Shown one piece after another: positions 8,819 through 19,046 of a stretch of DNA of 64,000 nt. Where the stretch lies: NCBI RefSeq assembly GCF_030864355.1, contig NC_083394.1:62001-126000 (forward strand), read 5' to 3'. The translations under genes were made by a program, and so were the position numbers. Source of the DNA: Cutaneotrichosporon cavernicola. Lineage: Eukaryota; Basidiomycota; Tremellomycetes; Trichosporonales; Trichosporonaceae. How positions within the stretch are numbered: position 1 is the stretch's first letter; every line of letters starts with the position of its first letter. The notes under the pieces were generated by a model, which saw only the letters and a list, made by a program, of their open reading frames with translations, was not told the origin of the DNA and did no database searches.

Positions 8819-10772
8819 CTAATAGATCGGCACTTCCTCCAGCTCATCTTCACTCTCTTCGTCGTCGCCCCTCTCTTCGTCCTCCTCCTCATTGGGCTGG
8901 TGCACAGCAGGTGCTGGACCGGGGGGATCCCTCGCGATATGGTCGCCGATGGGACCCTCCTCCAGGTCGTCACCCTCGTCGTCGTCGGTGTCCTCAAGGA
9001 GAGTGAGGTCGATAACGTCGGTTGGCTCCTTATCTTGAGGGCCAATGGACGTACACTCCAGCACCGGGCCTTCGCCGTCGGCTGGGATAGAGTGATGACC
9101 CTCCATCTGGGAACCAGAGGCTGCCTGCGACAACTCGTTGGCTGTCTGCTTCCTCTCCTCTGATTTGAGACGGTATTCCGCCGTCTTGCCCTTCCCTTTG
9201 TGGGCAATCCCGTTTTCCTTCGCGGCAGGCTCTTCAGAACCCCTCGCCTTGTATCGGGTGTGGAACTCACAGTCGATGCCGCGGTTGTGGCACGTCAAGC
9301 AATATTGGTACCCCTTCTCTCGAGACCCGACACAGCCGAACAAGGGCATTTGCTTGCTGTTCAAGACAGCGCATGGGATGTGGCAGCTGTCGCACTGTCT
9401 GCATCCCTTCCCAAGCGGCAGGATCGTCATTCCCTTGGTCGATTTATTACCAGCCGTAAACTGCTGTTAACCACCAGTCTGCCTGACTCCTTACCGACGC
9501 TGACACCGCGTTGTAATGCTCTTTCGGCACGGTCCTTAAGAGGTTCTTTTGCTGGTCTGTGTGGGCTGCGGATTTGTTGACCCGAGGCTTCTTGGGCTGG
9601 GTGTTCTCATTTCTCGTTCTCGGCGAAGCGAGCGACCGAGCCAACTTGCTCTTCTTTCTCGGCGTCCTCTGGAGACCAGGTCCCGACCTAGACAAGGTTA
9701 ATTCTGTCGTTCTGCTGGAGGACGCCAGAGCGTTTGATGCTCTATTGGGCGGCTCATCATGGGCGTGACGAAATGGGGCAAAACCTCTTGGCAGTCTACC
9801 CTTGATGGGAGGCTTTGACGGGCCTGCAGTTGTGGAAGAGGGGCCAGGAATGTCATCCTTCATATCGACCTGATTCATCTTGCTTCCAGAGTAACGAACA
9901 GATGATGCGCCCTGGTGGTTTCTGACCGGGCCGGTGGGCGGGAGAGCAAGGTGGAAGGCGAGAGGACTCGCCGAGACGGCAGGGCGCTTGGGACTCTTCG
10001 AAGGCATTCCGTCGTCGAGCCTGTGACGCTTGCGCTTGGCGCTAGATGATCCGACCTGTGAGGTATCGTGGCGCCGTGCCGCTGAGGTAATGGGCGGGAG
10101 TGCTAGGGAGAAGCGAGTTGGTGGAACCGAGATGGCTGGACGTTTGAGACTCTTGATAGGCGTGTCGTCATCAAACAGATCACAAAACTTGCGCTTCGAG
10201 GCAGCAGTAGAGGGAGAGGGGCCGGAGGATGGAGCTGGACTTCTTGGTGTAGAAAGATGAGGGAGGCTCAGCCCGCGGTTGTTGGCAGCAGTTGATGAAG
10301 AGGCCAGAGGAGTGGGAGAGGAGTGCGGGGGAAGAATCTTGCTGAACGCCTTGCTCCGTCCGTACGGCGTCGTTTCTTGTTCGTACAGCTTGTTTATCAC
10401 GGCTGGAATGGCTTCGGCAGCTGTCGAAGCGGCTGGAGAGGAGTTGGAGAGAGGTGCAGGATAATCGAACGAATACATTTGAGAGGACAACTTGGGACCG
10501 TTCCCGAACGAGGACGTAGGAATCTTAGGTAGTAGATCGGGCGCGAGAGAAACCGATGTGCTGTCGGTCGCTACAGGGTTACCCAGCCACGCCTCGAGAG
10601 GTGGAGGAGGAAGAAGGTCATGTAACACGAGCAAAATCCGCTGCATGCTGCCGGGCAGGGCTGCAATGTAGGCGAGTGTGTGGTGGTTGATACGGCTGCT
10701 TGGTAGCTGGATGGCCAAGTTGAGCTTCAGGAGCTCCAACTCCCCGCTTGTGATATGGAAACGGTAGGTCAT
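8819..10772 (-). CDS. Zinc-binding, acidic, probably nuclear protein (630 aa, two exons)
   Basis: Exons 10772-9495 and 9433-8819 join in phase 0 across a 61-nt intron with donor GTAAGG. The N-terminal ~90 residues look folded; the middle is Pro/Ser-rich with three similar basic blocks (KRKFCDLFDDDTPIKSLKRP and variants) that resemble nuclear localisation signals. The second exon opens with a Cys cluster, CRQCDSCHIPC followed by YQYCLTCHNRGIDC, the C-x2-C-x2-C-x3-C...C-x2-C-x6-C layout of the variant Zn2Cys6-like clusters of Tremellomycete proteins. The C-terminus is very acidic (EEEDEERGDDEESEDELEE), a possible activation or histone-binding tail. ATG 10772 is the first ATG in frame and lies about 90 nt after a TATAAG box, which supports it. 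A DNA-binding regulator is the best guess; the target is unknown. Confidence 0.72.
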
Positions 10773-10862
10773 GGAAAAAGATGGCCAACTTGGGAGTTGT
10801 GTAAGACAGAGCAAAGCAATAGGGGACCGACAGTGAGTACGAGTTCAGAGGTCAGAGAGGCA

Positions 10863-10868
10863 CTTATA
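10863..10868 (-). promoter_or_regulatory. TATA box of the zinc-binding protein gene
   Basis: TATAAG read on the minus strand, about 91 nt upstream of ATG 10772. Confidence 0.5.
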
Positions 10869-10869
10869 C

Positions 10870-12457
10870 ATCGCATCTTTCTGTGTGATGAGTCGAATCC
10901 TTTTGTGAGAAGACGGAGTGGCCAGTGAAGCCATCTTGTCACAGGATCGAGTGACCCGTCAAGACACATTGGTGTACCCTCGCACCGCAACAGTGGTAGA
11001 TCAATGGACATTGAGTGATGGGCGATGAAAGCAGTGATGGATACCTAGAGACAACGAAGAGAAGAGACAAGTCGCGCCACTGATCGCACTATGTGCCGAG
11101 CTCGACCTACCAAGAGTTCGAAAGGTCAGCCTTGCAACCTTCACTCGGCATATTGCGGGTAATATTGCCCATGAGCATGCACAAGCAAACCCTTGGATTT
11201 CCGGGAGCAATGGAATATCCGACGACTGCAGGGCCGATGGATTATCCATTATATTAGAGTGTTTCGCTCGCTCCCCTTGGTGCACAGACCATGGTTCGAG
11301 AGGGAGGCCAATGCGACAAAGGATTAAAGGCATGCCAAGCGCATGTCATTCTCGTGAACAGACTACACGCAGAGGATGTCCATTGTTAATAACTGCCATT
11401 TTCCACTTGAATACAGTAGCACTCACACCTTGATGTCCTGGGATCCATTGACGTGAGGTAAGAGAAACAGTCCCACTCTTTACTTGTCTCGATCATTTGG
11501 AGCGCACTGGCGCTCTGGCGGTGACTGTACCGTTTACCCATTTCCCCCGCAAAGTCTAGACTCCTTGCCAGTCACCAAATTCCTCCCGGCCATGAGAGCA
11601 TGCCGCAAGCCCCTCGAGGCACGCGCCTTGGCTGCCTAATCTAATGTCAAAGTCACGTTGTGTACGCCGTCACCCTGTCCATGCCTTGAGTTGTTGCCCA
11701 GTTCTCTAGACCCAACGCCGGTCAACGGGCAAAGGAGGGCACTGATCACCCTGCGCGAAGCGGGCCCCACTTCCATTTGAGGCAGCAGCAGTACCGCCTA
11801 ACCGTGTGCCACGGCATATTAGGGTTTGTCCTCGGCAGGAGAGCTCCGAGCCTGAGCGCACGGTATCTCCGTCCGGCTTGGTTGCACGTTTGGGGGTAAG
11901 GCGCGGTACCAGCGGGCAGGTAATATCATGTCGAGCAACAACCCCAGAGAACTTCAATCGCCGAAGAACACTTTTGTCCACTCAACTCAACCCGTACTAG
12001 CGTGATCCTTTGCTGGAATGCTGATGAAAAGGACCCGTAGAGAAATCTGGTCCATCTTACACGCATGAAAGGGTGGTATTCATCTTTGTTCCAGCTCTCG
12101 AAGTTACTCGACCTAAACACAGGCCGTGGTGGGAAGGGCGAGACTTCATCCTGAAGCACAGACTCCCCATTGCCTCACCACTCCCTGCCGCAACTGCTTC
12201 GTCCACCCTTATCGTTGGCGCCTGCCTTTCATCCATGTAGCTCAGTATGGGAATCACGCTCGCATGAGCTCGCACCACCCAGTCTCACACTCTCTCTTCA
12301 TAACCAGATCCAAGCTCGAATACAACTACTCTTTCCCCAAGTTGCAACCCCCACCTCCCCTCTCTCGCACTCACGCACCCACAGTACTGCGCGTGCACCA
12401 TTCCATTCCTTCAACCCTCAACAGTCGCCGTACAACCCCACGTTACGCACGGCGACC
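10870..12457. other. Intergenic region, nothing supported
   Basis: About 1.6 kb between divergent genes. Short open frames occur on both strands but have stop-rich surroundings, no recognisable motifs and no convincing splice pairs. The last ~200 bases before 12458 are C/T-rich and look like a 5' leader. Confidence 0.45.
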
Positions 12458-13508
12458 ATGACGACCATGTCCCGCTCAACGACGCGACTGTTCAAGCGCA
12501 GCGACGATAGCCTGCCGAGTGAGTTTCACTCGCCGGTGCCACGCTGACGACCACAGTAGCCCAGCCATCGGCCCTGTTTGGTCGCAGGCGCCGCTCTCAG
12601 ACAGAGGGCGGCGGCCGAGCAGAGGTCAAGCCATGGGCCCGCTTCACAGCCAAAGTCACCGCGACGCTTACCTCCCTTGGTCCTGCGCCGCTGCAGGAAC
12701 AACCACACAACATACAGGACACAGCAGCCTCTCAGATGATGACGCCTCGACGGCAACCAGTCGGGACAGGGCAAGATGAGGCCGAGTCCAGTATCCACCC
12801 CTTCGCACTCCCCTACAACCATCCTTTCCTCCAAGAGATGGGGTCTCCCGAACCCGAGCTCTCTCGTCGTGCCTCTCTCAGGCCGCCTCCTCGTACATCT
12901 CCAAGCAATCTGAGCATCCATAGCTCTGCTAGCGACCTCACCAGCGTCTCCATCCCTCACACCCCAACATCCAAGCACGCACCAAGTTTCAAGCATTCGA
13001 CATCCCCAGCCCGCAAGTTTCCTACCCCTCTCCCTACACCCCCTCCAAGTGCCAAGCACACGACGTTTGCCATCGAACGTCGGCCGACGAAGCACATGCC
13101 GCCGCACCGCGATGAGCGTATCCGCCGATCATGGAGTGGACACCGTGTGTAACCCCCCAGCCAAGGTGCTGACCAGCAGCATTCGCCGTCCGACCACCAG
13201 GAAGCGGGCCTGACTCGAATGACAGCGAGCACGAAGCTTATGACCCCGACCTTGGCTTCCTCCTCGGAGGCACCGAGGAGCCTCAAGGGATGGTGGCCGA
13301 GATCTTCAAACGTCTGCCACCACCCGAGCGGCTATTTAACCCTCCTGAGGACCACCCTTTCACCGGTGGTCCAACGACTCGTCCTCGGCGCGGTACTTTC
13401 GGCTCGGACAACGCTTCAAAGTTGGATGAGAAGAGGAGCAAGACCAAGTCGACTGCGCGGCACAGCTATTGGCGCAATGATGCAGACCGGTACGAGTATG
13501 AGGAGTAG
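12458..13508 (+). CDS. Hypothetical Ser/Pro/Arg-rich protein, three exons
   Basis: Exons 12458-12518, 12557-13144 and 13180-13508 give 325 aa with introns of 38 and 35 nt. The second acceptor is a tandem CAGCAG, so use of the upstream CAG would add one residue. The protein is basic and Ser/Pro-rich in the middle (RRASLRPPPRTSPS), with the short conserved-looking stretches LPYNHPFLQEMGSPE and GFLLGGTEEPQGMVAEIFKR. The N-terminus carries KPWARFTAKVTATLTSLG. I see no transmembrane segment, signal peptide or known domain. Proline-directed phosphorylation sites (SPE, TPTS, SPAR) are frequent, so a regulated scaffold is possible but unproven. Confidence 0.6.
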
Positions 13509-15032
13509 GGCTAGGGGCGCTGGACCAAGGAGGGTAAGGACCTTGAATGTGTGCATGCTTCTCTGTTTGTTGCATGCAACCTTGTTGAGGCAGTCAAGTC
13601 CTCTACCGACATTAGAGTTGTCAGTGAGCGCGTCAGAAGGGTTTGTCAGGACGTCAGAGAGGAATGAGGCGTCTCCCCATGTGTGGGTGGGCTGTTGGTC
13701 CGTGGGGTCCGTGATCCGGGGGCCCAAGGCAATCAGCGTGAAGGTGAGGATCGGGTTGCAGGGTCGGCGTGAGACCAAAGCGTGTCGCGCCTTTGCCCCA
13801 TGCCAGCGGGCAGGCACCTCCGTGACCGTGCCAAAAGCAGTAGCATGTCATGCCGAAGGCCGCCGGATCTGGGACTCGAGCTGGGAAGCCTTTGACAGTG
13901 TGTTGCCTGCGAATCCGAAACATAAGGGAAGAGGGAGCCGAACGAGACGTGGAGACGCTGCCGAAAGCATCTACCAGGCATTTGGTGGGCTCGAGTCAAA
14001 AATATCGGGCGGGAGACTACACGTTATCGGGAGGTTGCGAGCGACCAAGTCTCCCATATAATGGAGCCTTAATGTGCGCCGACTTGAACGGTAAACTGCG
14101 GGGAGATGCAGTGTCGGACAGTTTGATGAGCAGACGTGGACTGTACTCTGTACTGGAGATTGTTAGCAGCGTTGACCAGCTTTGACCAGCTTGACCAGCT
14201 TGACCAGGTGGTGTCAGGCACAGGGTGGCTTGAACAAGGTTTGCGCCTCCTGTGCCATACAATTTAGTTGACTTTACTGTCATGAATTCATGCATTCATC
14301 AGTCGGCACTCGCTCTCTACATGAACCGTCTCTCACATAAGCTCTCAAGCTCTCAGGACTCTCAGCCGAGAGACCGAAACAGTCTGGAACTCGATGACAA
14401 TTGGGCAACCCTCATTCATGTCTTATGCCCTTGAATCGCGTCAATTGAAATTAAGGAACATCGTTGACCACAGTTTTTCCGTCCACCAACACTGCATGTG
14501 GCCCAACAGTTTGGTTTGCCGGCCCAGGCTCTCGGCCCTGTTGGCGTCTCACTACTCCCTATGGCCTGGTCCGCAACTGGGGATGCGAGACGATACTTGG
14601 ATTCGGTGGCCATGCCCACTCAATTGCTCACCTCACAGGCTCTTGCCATACGACCTGCAATCAAGATTTCGGTGGCATGTCCCTTTCCTCTCTGCTGGCT
14701 GCTGGTTTTGCGCAGATATTCATAAATCGCAATCCTGACAGAGCAAGGGGTCATTCTCAGAGGCTTGTCCAGGGCTGTCTCTGCCGGGTGGACGCACTGC
14801 TTCACTGCCTGGCTGACCAGTACTGACAACGCCCCATACACTATGGCCGACACTGTCAGCTGCTACACTAGGAAAGCATGGGCTCAGACGGCCTGTCGTG
14901 TACTGGCGAACATGATCTCATCTTATCTTCTCATACTCACCTCTAACTACCTCGACGCGCCTATCGGGAGACAGCGAGACACTAGCGACAGGCATAACCG
15001 CCAACAGTGACTACCCACTCTGAAGCGACTCA
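13509..15032. other. Intergenic region with a short GACCAGCTT repeat
   Basis: No gene is supported. Four imperfect copies of TTGACCAGC run from 14171 to 14207. Open frames on the minus strand (for example 13416-13817) lack motifs and plausible extensions. Confidence 0.45.
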
Positions 15033-16691
15033 ATGCACGGCCTACCTCCACAGAGTCGGCCCACTGTCTGGCGCATGGTGGTCCCGGCGATCATCTTTGT
15101 TATCGCTTCAACTCAGTTTGCCGTGCTCCTTGCGTCATACTACGATGTCGGCCTGCCAGTGAGATTGGATGTGTCCTGGAAGCCTGCAACCAAGCCCCAG
15201 CTCCCAACCCACTTCACCGAGACACAGACACAACTCACCGACATCCCGACCGTGTTCTCCGACCCCAACGCCGACAACTACCGCTGGTACACCGATGCCA
15301 AGCTACGCCAGCTCACCGTGTGTTTGACAAGAGGAGACTGTGCACCGAACGCCGACAAGGTACGCTTGGAGCTCAGACGTCCATGCTGACCTCTGATCGC
15401 CATTTTTGCAAGCTGGCATTGTCACTGGGCGCTGTATGACAACTATAGAGGTGGTGAGGGAGTGTGGTGTTCGGGCATGATGCGCTCGCTCGAACGACAG
15501 GGGTTCACGGTACTCCACGGAGGCGACAATGACTGGCGTGAGTGACGCCGACCAAGGCTGTTGAGCCATACAAAGTGCAGTGTGGACTGACTGCAGGCTA
15601 CATTCATCACCTTCACCGTCAACTGGGCGACATGGTGCGGGTCATCGTCGCGGATGAAGGGGAAGAGCGTCACAAGGGAACGTTCGACCAGTATCAGAAG
15701 AGCGCGTCGCGCCCGGACGGCATCCCTGCATGGAAGGTGGGCTGTCTTGGAGATTGTCAACTTACACCAGTGGTTCCGCATGGCGTACTACCCTACAGGC
15801 GAATCTGGCATTGTCGGCAAGGCATGGATGATCTCGGCAGAACCGCGCCTCCCTCAAGCCGAGGACCTCGAGCTCGTGCGTTCGGCATCGACGCCAGACG
15901 ACTACACGTATGGCCCCTCGTGGTTCGTGACCGGTAGCGAGGAGCTGCAGATAAAGTCGGCTCCGGGCAAGGCCGACTTTACATTCCTGGGTTATGGCAT
16001 CATGCCCATTCCTGAGGACACGGTAGTTGTTCCATGGAAGGATCGCCCGAACCGTGTATACCTCCTGGCCAAGCAGGCGCACTACTTCCACAACGGACAC
16101 CAGCGCGTCTACGACTTCAGCTTCTTCGAGCGAGCGGCTGAGGAGCTCAGCCGCGAATTCCCTGGCTTTGAGTTCGTGGGTGGGTTCGAAGACAACCGCT
16201 CCGACGAAGTCAAGGCCAAGTGGGGACCTGTGCCAAGTGTCATCAAGAACTTGGGTCTCATGAATGCGACACGCTTTGATGAGGAGTACGGCAAGTCGCG
16301 CCTACTCCTAGGTCTCGGGTCTCCACCCCTTTCGCCCAGTCCGTACCGTGCACTCGCGCGCGGCGTGCCCTTTGCCAATCCCCACACGATGCGGGAAGAC
16401 GGTAAGGGCTGGGCATACCAGCAGCACGACAGCATGATGGACGTTCCTGAACCGTACGTGTACCAGGTCGAGGCGTTCAACTACACCTCGTTCGTCCACA
16501 CCATCCGCAAGGCGCTTCAAACACCAATCGAGCCGCTGAGATTTGAGCGCATGCGGCAAGACGCTATTGATCGGCGCATGCACGGCTGGGTCATGCATGA
16601 CTGGCGGGGGCTAGCCTCACAGATCTTGGACGACAGGCTTGCTGGGAACGAGACCCAGGGCAGCAACTCGGTGCGCGTGTTTGAGCTGTAG
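15033..16691 (+). CDS. GT18-like N-acetylglucosaminyltransferase (MGAT5-related), type II membrane protein
   Basis: Exons 15033-15359, 15396-15537, 15597-15736 and 15771-16691 give 509 aa. A membrane anchor spans about residues 15-37 after a short cytosolic tail, the layout of Golgi glycosyltransferases. The C-terminal half carries LLLGLGSPPLSPSPYRALA...GVPFANP, which matches the nucleotide-sugar-binding region of family GT18 (VGLGFPYEGPAPLEAI... in animal MGAT5). WHCHWALYDNYRGGEGVW in exon 2 is an N-terminal conserved block of this fungal branch. The likely reaction is transfer of GlcNAc to an N-glycan or related glycan in the Golgi; the acceptor is unknown. The first intron, 15360-15395, must end in TG, not AG, to keep the conserved reading (see findings); the others are 59 and 34 nt with normal borders. 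Confidence 0.78.
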
Positions 16692-17329
16692 GATCGAGGG
16701 GCCGGAACAGGAAGCCCTTGGCGTCTTGGGAACCATTTGGACAATCCATGTTGTATTTCTTTCATCTCATCATGCATGAGCACAGATATGGTGCATATCT
16801 CACAACCCGACCATTTAATCTACAACGATAACTTTTTCACTCTTCAATCACACCGCCATTCCCACAAAGCAGCACTGTGCTCCCTCCCCCTCCTATGTAA
16901 AGAGGTGTTTGGTGATAGGGCCGCCGGGGTCCTTGGAGCGCACGGTACAGTCTTACAGTTCAGGTGGCGTGCGTTCTGCACCCGTTCACCTCAACGTGCG
17001 TCAGGCCGGCTGCCCTCCAGAACCATCACCAGCAGGAAGGGCACGTGACTGAGTCTGCGCAGTGGGCAAGCATCTCAGGAGACAACAAAGCAACACAGTC
17101 ATTGGCTCGCCCCTTCCTCTCGGCTTGTTGCTTGGACCATCATGGTCACCAGAAACCCAAACTCAACCGCCAGATAATACGGCCGCCTCGCCCTCGTCGA
17201 TTGCTTTCCCCACACTCGTATCTCACACTCACACTCACACTCACACTCACTCTCGCCCCCACCGCCCACCTTCAACTTTCACCTCGCCCTCCTCGTCGCC
17301 TCTCACGCCGTCTCATGCCACACGCACCC
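16692..17329. other. Intergenic, with an ACTCAC microsatellite
   Basis: Nothing coding is supported. A CACACT/ACTCAC repeat lies at about 17222-17252. Confidence 0.45.
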
Positions 17330-17703
17330 CCTTGAGATTGTTGGTGTTCTGGAAGTAGCGATCACAGTCTCCACAGAAGATGTGGAAGTCGTGTCGTGTT
17401 GTGCTGGGCGCAGCTCTGGTTGCTAGGATACGTCCCGTCGCAGCCTCGACACGGGTACTGGATGTGATTGAGGCCGAGCATATGCTCCTACCGGGCAGCT
17501 ACGTTGCGAAGGATGCGGGGACATGTACCGCACTCGAAGTCGGGACGTGAGTGTCCCGTCGCCGTGCAGTGGCTATTGCGCGCCCTCCAGCCGGCCGGGA
17601 ATGTCTTACTACAAGTGTCGCATTGGAAGAGATAGTCCCAGACGCCCATCCCGGTAACAATACAGCAGCTGACGGACTGCAGTCTGCAGTCTGCTCGCCA
17701 CAA
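17330..17703 (-). pseudogene. Decayed C2H2 zinc-finger protein gene
   Basis: On the minus strand the frame from 17703 encodes a C2H2 finger, FQCDTCSKTFPAGWRARNSH then H (C-x2-C...H-x5-H), then a second finger start FECGTCPRILRNVAAR. At 17488-17490 a TAG interrupts the finger; the continuing frame EHMLGLNHI and YPCRGCDGTYPSNQSC is plainly the same fold. The expected residue at the stop is Trp (TGG), so one base change explains it. Further on, the reading must shift frame to continue as FHIFCGDCDRYFQNTNNLKG, the next finger of this fungal family. A stop, a frameshift and loss of the rest show a decayed copy. It could still be transcribed; no intact start region is evident. Confidence 0.7.
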
Positions 17704-17946
17704 GCAGTGAGTCTAGAGTCGGGGGTCAACAAAAGAGTGCTGGAGTGACTCCATAATACCAGGCCCGGAAATACCTAAGGTGGTATATCCGTGAGGAGGT
17801 CGACCACGTGACTGACCACCCTCGATCTGTGGCATGTAAGCCACCATGGCCACCAACAAGCTTCTCGTCACCATCAACCCCTTTGTCAGCACACACACAC
17901 ACAAGACACGCGAGCATGCACAGAGCCAAAAGCAGTAGTAACAAGC

Positions 17947-18038
17947 CGGTAAAGACGTGATTCGAACACGTGCTCCCGAAGGAAACTGATTCAACTGGTG
18001 CTAGAAGTCAGCCGCGATAACCACTCCGCCACTTCACC
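17947..18038 (-). tRNA. Long-variable-arm tRNA, Ser type, anticodon position reads TCT, 11-nt intron
   Basis: On the minus strand, acceptor GGTGAAG pairs with CTTTACC, discriminator G. The T arm ACGTG-TTCGAAT-CACGT is perfect. The D arm GCG-GAGTGGTTAT-CGC is that of Ser tRNAs, and the variable arm TCC-TTCG-GGA makes it class II. These are Ser identity elements (G73 and long arm). The anticodon stem GCTGA/TCAGT encloses CTTCTA, an 11-nt insert (GCACCAGTTGA) and A38. Strict numbering puts TCT at 34-36, an Arg (AGA) anticodon. I cannot fold it to give a Ser anticodon without breaking the intron rule. It may be a normal gene I am mis-numbering, a pseudogene or a missense tRNA. Confidence 0.7.
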
Positions 18039-18257
18039 GAGGCTGTGTGATGGTGAAAACAATCGCGCCCGCGCGCTCTTGGTCCCTTTCCAGGCCTTCT
18101 GGACCCAATCCATGCTGTCAGTCTTATTCTCCAGACGTTTGCGAATGCATACATCCACTTGGAACCTCTGGCCCATTTCTGCGCCCACAACATGCTTCCA
18201 GAGTCTGCCGCGGCACTGAAATTCTAGAGCTTAAACTAACATGCTTATACAGAATTG

Positions 18258-18464
18258 CTAGATATTCACGCCAGCTTTCTGGAGCGCTAGTACGTTGCCG
18301 CCCTTGACCATGCCCCCGTGCTGCACGACAGACAGGGGTGTGGAACGAGAATCGTCGGGATGGGCCCACTTGAAATGCGAACCGCCATTCTTTTTGGGGA
18401 GGAGCTCGTAGCCTGCGCTGCGCAGAGCTCTCTCGACTCTACGAATGGGCTCATCGACTGCCAT
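18258..18464 (-). CDS. HicA/YcfA-like small protein (68 aa)
   Basis: A 68-aa protein of the size and pattern of the HicA (YcfA, PF07927) fold, a small dsRBD-like alpha-beta-beta-beta-alpha domain. The opening helix ends in ALRSAGYELL, then comes GGSHFKW, carrying the His that is the catalytic residue of bacterial HicA mRNA interferases, a strand with a QHGG element, and a closing helix NVLALQKAGV as in the family. In bacteria HicA is a toxin paired with HicB; no HicB-like gene lies within several kb here. I chose ATG 18464 because the sequence before it has the C/T-rich look of local 5' leaders. An in-frame extension back to 18692 or 18821 exists; its Arg/Ser-rich start could be a mitochondrial presequence. 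The role in a fungus is unknown. It lacks introns. Confidence 0.65.
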   Translation of the reverse strand: MAVDEPIRRVERALRSAGYELLPKKNGGSHFKWAHPDDSRSTPLSVVQHGGMVKGGNVLALQKAGVNI

Positions 18465-19046
18465 TGCGGTGTGTGGAGACGGTGTTGTAAGTGGAGGTCG
18501 GTGGAGGAGGTGGGCTGAAGAGGAGGCTCGAGCGGGCTTCGGTGGCTTGGGATGTGACGCTGGAGGTGTCTTGAGTGACTCGATGTAGGGAGGCGGAGAA
18601 GTGGTCGGGTTCGATGAGGAAGAGAGCCATGTTGCTCGCCATCTTATCTTTCCACAGAGGCCAGCGTTCGAGGCGATTTGCCTCAATCTCATCGCAGGAA
18701 CTTCATGTTTAGTTTGTAGCTGGTGAAATGTCGAGGGCCAGAACCTCGCAAGGCGGTGCGTGATAGTGTTTCGTGCCTGTAACTTTTCCTGGTTCCACCA
18801 AGATCTTATGGTCAAGATCATCTAATCAGCCCAGATTACAAGCACTGGTGAGACCCACTGCAATCATTACACGCCCAAGCTGCCAACCAACCCTGCATCG
18901 TACAAGTCTGCTCTCCACAATCAATATATCGTTGCCCCTCAAATCATAGCCTTTATTCTTCGTCCACTCCACCCTCATCACCTACACCATCGTTCCACAT
19001 GTCTCCGCGCCGAGGTGGACCCTCGCACGCCGCGAGCCGCGCATGT
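18465..19046. other. Intergenic/5' region of the HicA-like gene
   Basis: Includes the possible in-frame N-terminal extension (to 18821) and a short AT-richer stretch up to 19046. No other gene is seen. Confidence 0.4.
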
